The notes below the pieces were generated by a model. The model saw only the letters and a list, made by a program, of their open reading frames with translations. It did not search any database and was not told the origin of the DNA. A stretch of DNA of 64,000 nucleotides, taken from positions 18,522,981-18,586,980 of the forward strand of contig OZ010798.1 in assembly GCA_963932465.1 (NCBI GenBank). Direction: 5' to 3'. This document shows, piece by piece, positions 33,100-45,805 of this stretch. Positions within the stretch are counted from its first letter, which is position 1. The number at the start of each line of letters is the position of its first letter. Source of the DNA: Maratus speciosus (lineage: Eukaryota; Arthropoda; Arachnida; Araneae; Salticidae). The translations under genes were made by a program, and so were the position numbers.

Positions 33100-34606
33100 G
33101 GTGTAGTTATTCTTACGTTAATGATGAATTATTTAAATCGGATGAATTAAGTATCAATGATTAATCATACACTGATTTATTTGTTATAATTTTTATTAAT
33201 TTTGTATTTTGATTGACAAATAATTCATGATATTGGATATACAAAATTTCAACTTAAATTTGAAATCTATTTTACTATTAGCATACTTTTGTAGAATATT
33301 AGTGTATGTCATCTTGATGCACATTTCTCATAGAAATAACATACAGATGCGGATAATGTAGGATTAAATATATGATTAAGTATACACATTGTACTAGGAT
33401 TAAATATATGTTCTGTGTAATATTAAAAAATTTTGTATTCTAGATTACACATATCCTTTATTTTTTGTATTTGTAGTTTTTCAAATTCCATAACACATTT
33501 TATTCTTGCTAATGCAATTTTAATCATCTGTAATACAATGATGCAGTTAAGTTCTTCACTTGATGGCAGTTACGAATCATAAAAGGAATAATTTCTTCTT
33601 TATTTTATGTTTATAAAATAGGTTTAGTAAGTACAGGAATGTGTAAAAACTAATGTAATGAAAAGCCCAAGTAGTCAAAATAAATTTCATTGAGCAGTTT
33701 TAAGGCTTCATAATAGGAGACCCAAATCATCAGAATAAAAAGCGAGAAACTGTGGTAACAGATATACACAGGCCTTGCTGCGAATGTTTCTCATCCTCTT
33801 TCATGAATTTTGTAAAAAAAGAACTCCTATTTTGCAATCTAGAAACAGTTGCATTCTAAAATATTTTTATCTCTTCAGACTTTTATTATTTTGATTTTTA
33901 CACATCATGCATTGTTATTCACTTTAATGCAATATGTTTTGTTCCATCATATCAGGTTTTAGGTACTCCAGGAAGGGCTGCATATACAATATAGATAGCA
34001 CCATACATAATTTTGCTTAGAATTATTATTTAGATACATTGAACAAAAAAATAATATGTATGTGTAAGTTCATGTGTGTGTGTATATACATTTGGTACGT
34101 ATATATTGTGCGTGTGTGTCTGTGTCATAGCTTTCTTCAGGTATGGCAATTTTTTGCAAAGCCAAAAATTTGCAAACAATATCTATCGACTTTGTAATAT
34201 GCCAAATGTTTACATTAAAGATCCTGTCTTGGCAAAATATGTCAACCTGTGCTCTAATTGGGAACAAAACATCTCATTGGCAATTGTTAGATACACTTAA
34301 ATTGCACTTTTTAAAATATATTTATTTACTGTTTGGTTGAAAATTAGCTATATTAAATGATATTTTTTTTTTTTTATCATCCAAGTTTTTTTTCATTCTT
34401 TATAATAAAAGCAAAAACTGAATACAATTACAACTGATAAAACTTTAATAAAAACTTATATTTATCCTATAAAAGTTTATTAGTAAAAAGTTGTTCCTTT
34501 ATGGATACTCAGATACAGATATTGTCCATGTAAATAAAGAATAGTATGGTAGTACTCTTGACTTAAATATAAAAGAACCTGACCCTTATTTAATATAATA
34601 ATTCAG
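33097..34606. other. Body of the 32594 element, no gene recognised
   Basis: AT-rich. GT-rich simple sequence lies at about 34066-34130. Short frames at 34070-34340 on both strands overlap one another and have no family features. Confidence 0.4.
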
Positions 34607-34608
34607 TA

Positions 34609-34827
34609 CTTCTTAGTTATTCCGTCGACCAGTTTCGCCAAATTATACACATTGACATAATTTTTATTTTAAATAACAAAAGAGCAAATAAATTAGTAAA
34701 ACATTTAAGACGTCGTATTAATGGTTTTATTGGCATTTAATCTTACAATTCATTAATGGAAAACCATTATTGGCATTTAATCTTACAATTTGGAAACAGT
34801 AATTTGGTTGACGGGATAACTAAGAAG
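34609..34827. mobile_element. Tc1/mariner-type MITE, 219 bp, TA target site
   Basis: Ends CTTCTTAGTTATTCCGTCGA and (complemented) CTTCTTAGTTATCCCGTCAA, with TA at 34607-34608 and 34828-34829. The 22-bp word beginning ATTGGCATTTAATC is duplicated inside (34730 and 34768). Confidence 0.8.
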
Positions 34828-35562
34828 TACCAATAATTCTCATTACTGAAAAAAAAAAGACATTAATAGTCAAAACTCAATCATTGCTCCCCCCCCCCCC
34901 TCCTTTTTTTTCCATTGCAGCAGAATAGAGAAAAAAATATTTTAAGGATTAAATTAGATATTAAGATTAGATAATTAGTTCTGATTAATTCAAGGACAAC
35001 AATGATTTGATTATAAAAAATTATGATAATCAATATTTTACATGTAACTCGTTACTTTTCACATTAGAATTTATTGAAGGGACTATTAGGCTTTATTATA
35101 ATTTAAAGTTTTTATCATTTCGAGTTGAAAAAGAAAACTATTTTAAGATTAAAATATAATTTTATAAATGCTGAATTTTTATCTATTTTTTTTTATCGTC
35201 ATTATAATTGCTTGCTATTAATTTAAAATTCTTCATGTTTTTAAAGCAATAAAACTACTTTATTTGTTTTACTCTTCTTTCTTTTTTTGGAGGGGGGGGG
35301 GGGGGAGCGTAATTACAGTACTGCATTGTTAACTAATAAATTCATTGAAGATGGAAAATAAAGATGATTTCTAAAATTTCATCGTAAGTAATATTTTTGT
35401 AAAAAATAAAAATATTTCATTAAAAAAAATCTGAACAACTTTATATGAGAGCATACATTTTATGAACATTATGTGCACTGTTACTCTATGACCATTAGAG
35501 CAAATTTTCAGGAATACTTACAATTATTTTATTACAAAATATAAATAGGATAAAATAGATAG

Positions 35563-36067
35563 CAGCGTTCGAAATCCTTGGTGGTCCGCTGGTCCGAGAC
35601 CACCAAAAATTCAATCGGACCACTAATTTGAAAAATTTAATGGTCTGCAGGACCAGTAACTTTCTCCCTCTCTGACAGGTAAACGTAAACTTTCCCATCC
35701 TTGAGAAAACTGCAACCAAAAAATTAATTAACCTAAAAAAATTAATTTAAAAAAATTGAATTAAACCTTAGTCAGTTGAAATAGATTATCTGAAATGAAA
35801 TGTTTAATTAATAATTTTATAGTTTTTCTTTATGTACTGTTTAATTTTTAGCAAATTATAATTTTACATTTTATTAGGATGAAAATTTTGGATAATTGCA
35901 AAGGAAGTTTGATTTATATTCTAGGAAGGGGGGGAGGGCACTCAAAGGATTAAAGGAACTTAATGGAATTTTATGTAGCAGGCCAGTGATGATTACTGCG
36001 GACCAGTAAGTTCTTATGCTTACTGGTCCTTGGGACCAGTGCCTTTTTTATATCAATTCTACCGCTG
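35563..36067. mobile_element. CAGCGTTCGAAAT-ended element, 505 bp, 5-bp TSD
   Basis: Ends CAGCGTTCGAAATCC and (complemented) CAGCGGTAGAATTGA, with GATAG on both sides (35558-35562, 36068-36072). Subterminal GGTCC/GGACC words repeat many times (GGACCAGT, TGGTCCG). The TSD length and the CAGNGTTCG start link it to the 18446/28401/61424 family. Confidence 0.75.
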
Positions 36068-36079
36068 GATAGTATAACA

Positions 36080-36218
36080 AGTTAAATACCATCGTGTTCT
36101 ACTCACATAAAATGTATCTAATTTGTAACAAAAAACACTTTACTTGTCTATATAATATATCAAAATTTTGTAACAAATTAGATATATTTTATGTGAATGA
36201 TACATAATGGTATATAAC
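36080..36218. repeat. Inverted repeat (MITE-like), about 139 bp
   Basis: ATACCATCGTGTTC then CACATAAAATGTATCTAATT is mirrored at the right by the complement of ATATATTTTATGTG and CATAATGGTAT. It is only 13 bp from the 35563 element. No clear target duplication. Confidence 0.65.
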
Positions 36219-38460
36219 TTTTTATGTAATGTTTTATCCTAATAATAAAATAATTGGAAATATTTCTGAAAATTTACTCTAATGGTCACAAGAGTAATGA
36301 ATGGATGTACCTGCATACTTTGCTTTTTGTATCATCAGCTTTTCTTTTTATAAACTCTTACCTTATAGCTGTATGATGGTATACATTCCTCAGATTTTTC
36401 TGTAACGTACAGCGTAGCAAGCCACTGTAAAAGTAAGTACATTAATTAATTAATTATTCATATTTTAAATTTGCAAACGAATTTTTAAAAAGTGGAAAGG
36501 GGAGGGGTAGTTGAGTGATACATACTCATATATATCTGTAAAATACAGTTAAATATTAAAATTTATTATTTAAATTCAATGCAAAAAATACCAATTTAAA
36601 AAAACAAACACCAAATATTTAACCTTTGTAACTGTAAACAAAGAAGATAAATTTTGAATTATATACAATAGCACGATTAAAATTCCAATAATAAATGCTT
36701 TTTTTAGTCTTATTTCTTACTTGAACAGGAGTTTGGTGACGATCCTTAAACATCCTTGGCTTAAAAACAACTTGCAAACAGCCAAGAGTCATAAATCAAT
36801 GTTGTCCATTGGCATCAAAACTCCGCACTTTCCAAATTTCAATCTAGCTGGATACACACTCAAAAGCAGAGAACAAATAACACCTCTTAATGCTTTTAAA
36901 TGTGGTACCAGTTGGACACTATAAGTCGTAATTCTTGTCATTTGGATCCTATAGACTCTTGCACATATTTCACAGTGGACAAAAAATTGAAGATTCAATT
37001 TACAGGTTACATTTCAACTGAAAAAGAAAATAAGAAATATTACAACTGCAATACAAGTGTTTCATCATCTGAGAAATATTTTTCTGTTTCTTAAAAAATA
37101 CAAGATTCCATTAAACATTAAATATTGTAAAATCATAAAAAGAATAACTGAACTACTAATGACAAGTTTAAAGAGAAAAAAAAGCCTCAAAACAATATAA
37201 CACCACCAGATCCTATACTTGGCTGGCCCTGTATAAAAAAACTTGCAAAATAAGAGCAGGTGGCATTCTTTCATCACAGAATACAGAAAATTATTATTTA
37301 ATGAGTATACAGCAAGTTAAGCATAAGTTACTAACAAGAAACTATAGACAAAACCAAATCAAAAATAGAGAAACATACCATGTGGAAGTAAGAAAAGATT
37401 TTAGTAATCCAATAACAAATTGCATAAATAATTCTTGCCTGAATTTTACAAGAAATTAATGTAGATAACAATTAGTGATTTTATAAATAATAAAAATCCT
37501 CTGTCTGCAATCATCAACACGCAACATGAACATTTAAAAGTATAAAACAACCAACAGACCAATTATATTGATGCAATTCGAGAAATCAGAAAATTTGTTT
37601 TGAGAAAAGGCAGAATCTCAAATTTTAGTTATCACACTTTTTCACACAAATAGTCATGTATTAATAAAAGAATCATATAGGGCCATGTATACTAGCAGAA
37701 TCTTTGCGGCTATAACTGATAATGCAAAAAGGCCTTATAGCAAGGCTGTATAGCTTTTTTTTAGTTTAAAACTTACAAAGCTTCTACAACATGAGGGCAT
37801 TTTAATTCACTAATCAAATTTATCACATGCAAGTTTGAATGCAAAACTGTCGGACACAAGGCTTATTAAGCACTGAAATGTAAAAACATGAGGCTACTTT
37901 GTAATTTATTGGAGTACATTTGAATAATAATAATAAAAAACAACACACAATATTACACGAGTATGTATGTATACATACTTGAAGCACAGGTTTTTAAGTT
38001 ATACGTAGCTACAAAGGTCATTCAGAAATATTAAGTCCAGTTTAAAAAAAAACCTAAAAATCTTCAAATTATATAAGAAAGATGGATATGTTAAACGAAT
38101 ACTACAAAATATTAACAAGTCATTTAAACAATTCTGGTGACACATCAATATTTAAATTGAATGAAATATATAATTTACTTCATCAACAAATCTGTAAACA
38201 AAAAAGTATACGGGGTGGAAAGGAGACAGAATCTAAAATATAATTTCTTTTTACCATATTGCAAAATAAAGCAAACTTTTACTTAGAAAATAAAATTTAT
38301 AACATACCAATTTGCTGAAAAATATTCCCATTTTGTCCGCAAAACAGGTATGAATAAAAAAATTATTCATATCTAATGTGATTTATTACTTAAAACGTAA
38401 GATATATTTTATGAAAATACATAAAGAAAAACTGTTTACATCCGCCATTATTACATGATT
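36219..38460. other. Right body of the 32594 element, no gene recognised
   Basis: AT-rich. The minus strand at 36733-36860 has a frame reading FMTLGCLQVVFKPRMFKDRH followed by a possible donor (CAAGTAAGAA), but also a stop just upstream. I cannot assign it. Confidence 0.35.
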
Positions 38461-38643
38461 CCGGCCTTCCGAACGATATTCCACCTGCCTCTGAGCAGCC
38501 GGAAAAAAGTAAGAGATATTCCGGATATTTGAAATGCCTGAATTCCGAATTTTGAGGGGAGAATCGCTCATCTTCGGAATAACAACCGGAATCACTGAAT
38601 TCAGTACGGTATTCCGATTCCGCATGAGGGGAGAATACGGCCG

Positions 38644-39600
38644 ACTGACTATTGACCGAGACCAGGATATTGGAGTTCCGAAATTTTGGCTGTATATAAG
38701 AATCTTTTTACAAATAATATTTCTATTTTAGATTTAAGTGTATATATTAAGATTATATTAGATTAGATATTAAGTAAGCATATTTTTCATTCCTTTTAAA
38801 TTATCAAGAAGATGAAATGAAACAGGAAACGATATTTCTTACCTGTACTCAGTAGCGCTGTTTAGACCCCAATCCCGTTTTCTTTAGAACCGAAAGATAT
38901 CTGCAACTGCACCGTTGTAGCATATTTCACTGTGCTTATCTAGAGTGTAAAATAAAATGATATTATTTATATTTTGTACTACTATAATTTTCGTGTCAGG
39001 GATGGTTGAAGTGATAACTTCTATATTCACTCAATATTTTTAATGGAAATCTTTTTGGTTATTATATAGTATAGTACAGAAGATGCACCGAGAGAATAAA
39101 TTCTTCTCAGAGCCTATAAAACACGACATCACACAAACACAGCAAAGGGAGTTCTAAAAGAATATATAAAAAGAAGGTCATAGACTAGTCGTAGCTGAAG
39201 TCTGCACGATAATTACATATACAGAGTAGAAGTAGAAGATGGGAGAGGCAAAATCGCAAATATGCAATCTTCTCGAAACTAGGAAAGTGAAAGTTTAAAG
39301 TTTTGTAGTTAGATCACAAAAAGTTTTTAGGTTTTTGTCAGGGGTTACACAATTCAACAAATCTGTTTTTTTGTTATCTGTGGACATACACTTAGGCGTC
39401 CTAGTGCTTTCTTCTGCTTGGTGTAGAACAAAGCTGGATGTATAATAGAGAGTGAGGACACTCCTATGTTTTACAGAGCAGGAAATGTTAGCAAGAGTTA
39501 CGTTTTCAATTAGATATTCTTGAAAAGAGAGTGTATCCATAGACGTAATGTAAAACGGCACTTGTCAAAAGCTAGCGATTCAGCGATGTTCCGGCGAGTT
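38644..39600. other. Non-coding DNA, no gene seen
   Basis: The minus-strand 88-codon frame at 39295-39561 (with NVTLANISC and several C residues) is not followed or preceded by splice-like context that I can defend. No repeats were found. Confidence 0.4.
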
Positions 39601-41700
39601 CGCCTGCATATTTCGAGTTAATTTATTAAAGAATTATTATTTATTATTGCTATTAAAAAAAAGACAATAAATATTTCATGAAATTCAACAGCTAGTTTAT
39701 CGCAGAGAAATTAAAAATAGCCATTTGATTAGAAATTATATATTCTTTGCGTCTTCATATAGAAATCTGCCAAACTCTGAAAATTTGAATACGAACACAC
39801 AATTTTGACGTCATATCTGGATTTCTGAGAAAAGTTTTACACTGGCATACCAAACTGGAAGTCACTGGATCAAACAATTTACGAATTATGGAGATTTAAA
39901 TTTGGATCTCGAAATGCGAAAATTTAAATGTTGAAAAACAGATTAGAACAAGGAATTTTGAATAACTTAAAATTACTCTTCCGATCAAGTTATAATTTTG
40001 AATTCCTATATGTGAAGATTTTTGAAATCATTTCTGTTAAAAAATGTATGGGCCACAAATAATACATTTTTGAAAATCAATTTTAAAATATATATCCGAA
40101 GATTTATATATTGTGACTTATCAATTTTTTAACAGGAATGCGTTTTTGTACTATGCTACTCTAAAATTACAAATCATTATGACAAATACTTTCGGACTAA
40201 TGCTTCAAAAACAACATTTATTGCAATCTGTTTTTAATGATTAAAATAAAATTTATCTTCAGGCGTTCCAAACTTTAATCGTTCATAATTCCTAAATTAT
40301 TTCATCATATGACTTCCCGTTTCGTGTCCCACTGTGAAATTTTCTTAAAAATCCAAATATTTTCTCAAAATTGGAGGTTCGTATTAAAATTTTCAGAATT
40401 TGGTACTTTTTCTCTATGAAATCGGACTTCCTAGCCTTTTTCAAAAAATATAAATCCAGAAGTGAAAGGATTTCCAAATGAATGGCTGATTTCGCTGTCC
40501 TCTGCGATAATTTGGTCAGTGAATTTAATTGGATGTATTTTCTTTTATAAAATATCTTTGTTATATTGCGTTTATCTAGACCAGCAGTTTCCAACTTGAG
40601 GTACGCGTACCCCTGGGGGTACGTGAAAATAATATCGGTAATAGCGGAAATCGCAAAGATGGTTTAACTAAAACACATAAAGATAATTGATAGTTTCATG
40701 TTACAAAGTTAGTCTTATATGTGAATCCATTACATTCCAAATGAAAGAAAAGGCCCACTATGCCTAACAATTCATTGATAATGCAATATCAGTAGCTCCA
40801 CCCACTCTATATGATTACAGTCAAGGACCATTAACTAAATTTCAAGTACTCTTTTATAGTGTTAATACATTTTCCCCTCCATAAACATTGTATGTTTTAT
40901 TTTTGATGGAAATCTATTTACAAATAAAGGTAAGTGCTATTAATTTATACATTATAATTAATAACTAAGCATATTGTATAAGTACTTTTATATTTTCCCC
41001 CCACTTTCCCGAAAACTTCAATTAATCACTATGTAATATTATTATTTCGTCACTTATTTTAAATTCTTTCATTTTAATAAGAATTGGAGAACTCTTAAAT
41101 TGCGTTAAAGCTTCTGGTTACAAGAAACTGGTAACAAGTTTCTTGTTAAAACGTGTTGAAAAGCTGGTCGTTCTTTTCGGTTTTAAGTACGCGGAGTTAT
41201 ATCATTAACATAAATTAATAGAAAAGCTTCCCTCATTTTAATGAGCATTTAATTTGAAGTGTTTACTTATTATTTGAGTGATTTTGTTCTTTTAATATTC
41301 CTTTTTTTAAAAATTAAATTTCTCTTAATGCTATATTGATTTTTCGAAATGGTTGGCTAATATTATGAAAATAAATATTAACTTCAAAATGCAAGATTAA
41401 AAAAAATAGAATGTTAGAAATGTCAATGTAATGTATATCGAAATATTATATGCCTGTGACAAGAAAATTATTAATGGATAAAAAAGCGTGTTGAAAAAGG
41501 CATTATCTAGTTGAGAAGGGGAGGAAGGGGGGCGTGTTTATGAGAAACGGGGCTACTCCGAAATGAAAAGGCTAAGAAAGGGGTACGTGAAAGAAAAAAT
41601 TTTTGGAAGCGCTGATCTAGACTAACAAGCGAGCGTAAAATATTTATGCTTCTCGAGCCAGTACAATAATTTAATTACATTTTATTGTATTACCCTTTAG
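39600..41700. repeat. Duplicated block A, interrupted by a hAT-type element
   Basis: 39630-39760 matches 57530-57640 (GACAATAAATATTT...ATGAAATTCAAC). 40125-40581 plus 41615-41700 matches 43055-43193 plus 44430-44760; for example CTCTATGAAATCGG (about 40413 and 44545), AAATGAATGGCT, GATAATTTGGTCA and ACGTAAAATATTTAT. The two insertions, one in each copy, are at different places, so each copy shows the other's empty site. Confidence 0.8.
40582..41614. mobile_element. hAT-type element, 1033 bp, perfect 8-bp TSD
   Basis: Ends CAGCAGTTTCCAACTT and (complemented) CAGCGCTTCCAAAAA, flanked by ATCTAGAC at 40574-40581 and 41615-41622. The paralogous site near 44698 (CATCTAAACTAAT) is empty. Inside, GGGGGTACGTGAA and AAGGGGTACGTGAA lie near the two ends. 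A stretch at about 40795-40850 encodes YDYSQGPLTKFQVLFYSVN, clearly related to the THAP-like fragment at 45806-46002, so the element derives from a coding relative. Confidence 0.9.
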
Positions 41701-41939
41701 TGCGCAGCTTTGCATATATGCAGACAGCAGTATTGTGAAATTAATAGATTTTTTTATTTGTATATACCTAACTAATTCACACCAGAAAATTAAAAAAGAA
41801 ATATTTGCTTTCATTAATAACAGGCATTCCGTATTTAAATTTAGCGAAATTAACCATCGAAACTTTCTGGTGTAAAGTCAGATTCCCTGAATTACGTAAT
41901 TTCTAGAATGTATTCTATCATGGGAATTAAAGGGTTTAA
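41690..41939. mobile_element. Possible degraded piggyBac-like MITE
   Basis: TTACCCTTTAGTGCGC on the left and (complemented) TTAAACCCTTTAATTCCC on the right, about 250 bp apart. Inside are mirrored CACACCAGAAAATT and AACTTTCTGGTGT, a motif seen in other TTAA elements here. TTAA flanks are not intact. Confidence 0.4.
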
Positions 41940-41956
41940 GTTTTATAAAATAAATA

Positions 41957-42050
41957 ATTATATAATATATATATACTTTATATATAAATTATACTTTATA
42001 TTATACTATAATATACTTTATATATATATATATATATATATATAAAGTAT
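41957..42050. repeat. AT/TATA-rich simple sequence
   Basis: Interspersed ATATACTTTATA words followed by an uninterrupted (AT)n run of about 24 bp. The repeated ACTTTATA is partly palindromic with TATAAAGTAT at the end. Confidence 0.85.
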
Positions 42051-42459
42051 TTAGAGACATACTTTATAAAATATTTACTAATTTGCAATATTTTAGCGTA
42101 AAATAGCCACACGACAGTACCTTTTACTTGTATTGCAGGTGTTAAACAGAAGAAAAGATTGACGTATTACATGAAAAATATTTCTCCGATTTTTTTTTCA
42201 TTATTTTTCCTGTATAATAAACCTTTCAGAGAATCATATATATTTTTTTCAAAACAAAATAAAAAATCTCACATTTAAGTGCACTTAATTGGTTACCCTC
42301 CCAAGCACCCTTTCTTAATGTAAACACCAACTGAGCGTCTCTGGCGGCAATAAGTTCTCCTTGTTTTGTAGGCCATAGATTGAACATAGAAATTGGTTAG
42401 TTTCGTTTACCAAACTTCCGGAGTATGCGAATGTTTGCATGTTTCAGGATGTACTTAAA

Positions 42460-42850
42460 AAAAATATATTTCCACAAACAACAGCTCGAAATTTTCTCAC
42501 ACATTTTCAGACTCAATTATAAAAGTCAAAACAAGAAAAGTGATGGCGTAATTTTTAGAGAGAATTATAAGCAGCCGTGTATTTTCATTTCTCAATCAAT
42601 TAATAAGAACTTGATTTGTAAACAATTATTTTCTCAGTATGACCATTATCTTCGTTCCTAGCTCTCTCGCTTAGGGAAATTTGGTTCAAAACGTCCCCTT
42701 TGATAGCGTTTTTTGCAATATATTCTGCGTTTATCAGAAAATCGGCAAGCACCGCCCATTATATTGTTTCTGAGTAAAAGAATCTGACAATTCGATGCGT
42801 TTCAGAAAAAAAAAAAATTAAAAATGAGTCAGAAAATAGAAACTTTGCAT
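42460..42850. repeat. Relative of the 52283 TTAA element
   Basis: GGTTCAAAACGTCCCCTTTGA (about 42681, one base shorter in the match), AAAATCGG (42738) and GTTTCTGAG (about 42765) follow the same order as CGATTCAAAACGTCCACTTT, AAATCGG and GTTTCTGAACA at 52530-52625. A frame at 42425-42661 is not conserved between the copies. The TTAA ends are not found here, so this copy is truncated or older. Confidence 0.55.
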
Positions 42851-42879
42851 TCGAGTACACTGTTCATCCGCTACTCCTT

Positions 42880-43060
42880 AATACCAAATGCCTCTTACAA
42901 ATGATTTACAAATGAAAATTATCTAAAGTTGATAGTGCTACTATTTGAGGTATGTTATTGCAGTATTTACATAGATCGCCTCATAGAAGTAAGTGCCTTT
43001 CAAAGCTTTTAATTTTTACAGTGTTTTGTACTTTTTGTAAACAATTTTATGAGTTATGAC
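42880..43060. repeat. Duplicated block B (also at 44940 and 62010)
   Basis: ATGCCTCTTACAAATGATTT, then GGTATGTTATTGCAGTATTT, GATCGCCTCATAGAAGT, CTTTCAAAGCTTTTA and CAGTGTTTTGTACTTTTTGT. The same order is found at 44960-45110 and, weaker, at 62020-62150. Unclassified. Confidence 0.75.
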
Positions 43061-44760
43061 CTATCAATTTTTTTTACAGGAATACGTTTCTAGAAGCTTT
43101 TAAGAACAACATTCATTGCGATAAGATTTTAACGATTAAAATTAATTTATCTTCAGGCTTTCCAAATTTTAATCCTTCATAATTCCTAAAGTGCAGTCGA
43201 ACCCTGTTAAGACGCTCATGGTTAATACGCGATACCGCTTAATACGCGGATTTTTTCCAATCCCTTGAACATCGCCCATAAGGCTAATGTAAAAATATCA
43301 CGTTTAATACGCTAACGGTTATTATGCGATTCCACTTAATACGCGAAAGATTTTCTGCCCTTTGAGGAAAAAAAATATTCTTCTCTCTTCTTGAGTGTTG
43401 CCAATGTGGCGAATTTGTTTATACGGAAACTGTTTCCTAATATTATTATTTACTTTATTTAATAAAATATTAATTAAAGTGAAAATTACAAATCGGAGAT
43501 AGTGGTAGATATTTGAATAAAACAAAAACCTGATAAATTAGCAAAATTGCAATCCTTCTTTGATCCCGCTTCCTAACATTCTTTGTCTCGCCCTTCGTGT
43601 ATATTTTTACTGTAGTGAGGAATATACACGAATTCAGGTTTCTCAGGTACATCATAAAAATTATTAAGATTAGAGATGATCATATATGTTGTTAGTGAAG
43701 TTTTAAATATTAAATGTACGTTATACCAATACTATGTTTTATAATGCCTGTTATAAACAGCAAAACATGAAACTCGTAAAGATTAAACACACACGATTGC
43801 GGTTGGATAATTATAATTTTTGTATGTTTTTTATGTTTCCTTTAGTTTTTGCTATGCAAACGATATTTTTTACGCAAAGATGTATATGGATAGTTTTTTA
43901 TTATTTTAAAAAGAAGGAAAGATTATAATGGTAACTCATTATACGACTATAGTACTAAATCTGACTACAGTACTCATAGTACTAAACATTATTTTAAAAA
44001 CTGGATTTTGTTTCAAAGATTTAATACTTTTTCTTTGTGTTAAAAAAATAGTCTAGTAGGAAAATTATTTTTGTTGTTTTATTTTTGGTTGCTACGTATT
44101 AATCAACAATAAATCCATGTTTGAATCTATATTTATTTTTCGTTATTATTCCAAGCGGTCCTATAAAAAGAAACAATGATAATATATATACATAACAAGA
44201 AATAAAGGAAAATACAATTAAATTTTAATCTAAATATAAGTGAAAGACACAATTTTCGACCCTAAGCATAAAAATGAAAGCTCTAAAGCTCATTTACACC
44301 ATTAAATATATAAATAACACCAGTTCCTGAAACATTATACAAATCACCATTATACGTTTAATACGCGATCCTTCTTAATACAAGATTTTTGTGCACTCCC
44401 TTGAAACGCGTCTTAACCGGGTTCGACTGTATTTTATCACAAGAGTTCCTTTTTAGTATCCTAGTGCAAATTTTTCTGAAAAGTCGAAATATCAAATGAA
44501 AAGTGAGCGTTCGTAATGAAATTTGAAGAGTTAGGTATATTTTCTCTATGAAATCGGCCCCCTAAGCCTTTTTTATATATAAATCCGAAGATACCGTCAT
44601 TCGCAAATGAATGGCTATTTTCGCTCTTCTCTTCGATAATTTGGTCATTAAAATTAATTGGATGCATCCTCTCTTATATGCTGGGTTTAGTATACTGCGT
44701 CCATCTAAACTAATATAAAATATACTAACGTAAAATATTTATTTTACTCACATCAATATT
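43055..44760. repeat. Second copy of duplicated block A, interrupted by a pogo element
   Basis: 43055-43193 and 44430-44760 are continuous in the copy at 40125-40581. The split point AATTCCTAAA/TATTTTATC corresponds to AATTCCTAAATTATTTCATC near 40285-40305. Confidence 0.8.
43194..44429. mobile_element. pogo/Tigger-like element, 1236 bp, non-coding
   Basis: Ends CAGTCGAACCCTGTTAAGAC and (complemented) CAGTCGAACCCGGTTAAGAC. TA follows on the right (44430-44431), and TG, a probable mutated TA, precedes on the left. Subterminal TTAATACGCG words repeat (43223-43345, 44357-44390), possibly transposase-binding sites. No DDE transposase frame remains; frames at 43322-43928 are K/I/F-rich chance frames. 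Confidence 0.85.
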
Positions 44761-44939
44761 ATCATATAAGTAATTTTTATTTTATATAAATGTACATAAT
44801 CAGTGCGTTTCGCCACTACATTCCAATTTAAACAACGGGTGAGCGCCTCTAGCGGCATTAAGTTCTCCTCGTTATACTATGGAACAAAAATTAAATCATA
44901 CAAGAAATTATTCACTTTCGTTTACCAAGCTTCCGAAAT

Positions 44940-45310
44940 GTATACGAACGTTTGCCTCCTTAATACTGAATGCCTCTCGCATTTGACTCACAAATAAGTT
45001 GATAAAGCTACTATTTGGGGTATGTTATTGCAGTATTTACATTGATCGCCTCATAGAAGTGGCTTTCAAAGCTTTTATTTTTTACAGTGTTTTGTACTTT
45101 TTGTAAACAAAGTTAACTTATAAATGGAAATTAATATATCCCTTGTAAAATGCAATATTGCCGTTCATCCAGTAGAATAAAGAAAATATTTCTTTTCACC
45201 AAATTCTTGTAGAAGACAGTCGACGGACCTTGTGATTGAAAGCAAACCTAGGATAGGTAATATTAATTTTTTTTTAACATTAAATGTTTGTTTACTATAT
45301 TTCAATTTTT
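44940..45310. repeat. Duplicated block B, longer copy
   Basis: Matches 42880-43060 over its first part and 62010-62400 over its whole length. Shared words include TTAATATATC, CAGTAGAATAAAGAAAATAT-like, ACAGTCGACGG and CTTGTG. Not coding. Confidence 0.75.
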
Positions 45311-45599
45311 TCTTTGGATTAAAAAAAATACAAATAGGTATTTTTACTATTATTTTTATCTTTCTGGTCTTCCATTGAATAATAATAAACTAAGTGAATA
45401 TATACTGTAATAATTATGATGTATTTCTATTAACCTACAATGACTTTAAAGGGTACCTTGATCTAAAAAAAATCTATAATATAATATTGATATTAAATAC
45501 GTGCCCAAAAATATTAGGTCAAAATAAATTGTTACAATAAATGTAACTAATATTTATAGTATTCTTTTATATACAGAGGTGAAAAATATAAAACTTTGA

Positions 45600-45623
45600 A
45601 GACAAAAAAAAAAAAAAAAAAAT
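45600..45623. repeat. Poly(A) run
   Basis: About 19 A residues. No retroposed copy was recognised next to it. Confidence 0.7.
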
Positions 45624-45805
45624 GATATTTAACAATAAGTGAGATTTAATAAATGCTCTTCATTTTAATAAGGAGAGCTTTAGGGGCAAGGGGAGCTGCA
45701 AGAGTCCTTCCTTTTCCTATGCCCTTGAAATCTATTTTTTGGTTCCTGATTTTTTGTTTATTTTATTTATTTTTTATTCACTGCAGTTTGTTTCTTTGTT
45801 TTTAG

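Larger units (their letters stand above)
32594..38643. mobile_element. Large terminal-inverted-repeat element, about 6.05 kb
   Basis: CGGCCGTATTCTCCCC at 32594 is mirrored exactly at 38628-38643. The inner parts also match in inverted orientation for about 100 bp (CGGAATCGGAAT, GAATTCAGT, GAGCGATTCT), both rich in ATTCCGG words. No target duplication is visible. The body has T/A runs and three smaller elements. Frames such as 36721-36924 (plus) and 36789-36998 (minus) have a protein-like composition but no motif I know. The ends remind me of PIF/Harbinger-like termini, but no transposase was recognised, so the class is open. Confidence 0.6.

Noticed and set aside
37065..37277. Possible Tc1 transposase fragment on the minus strand (a GSGGVILF-like string near 37200)
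   Set aside because: Only one short string resembles the family, it is followed by a stop, and no TIR/TA structure surrounds it.
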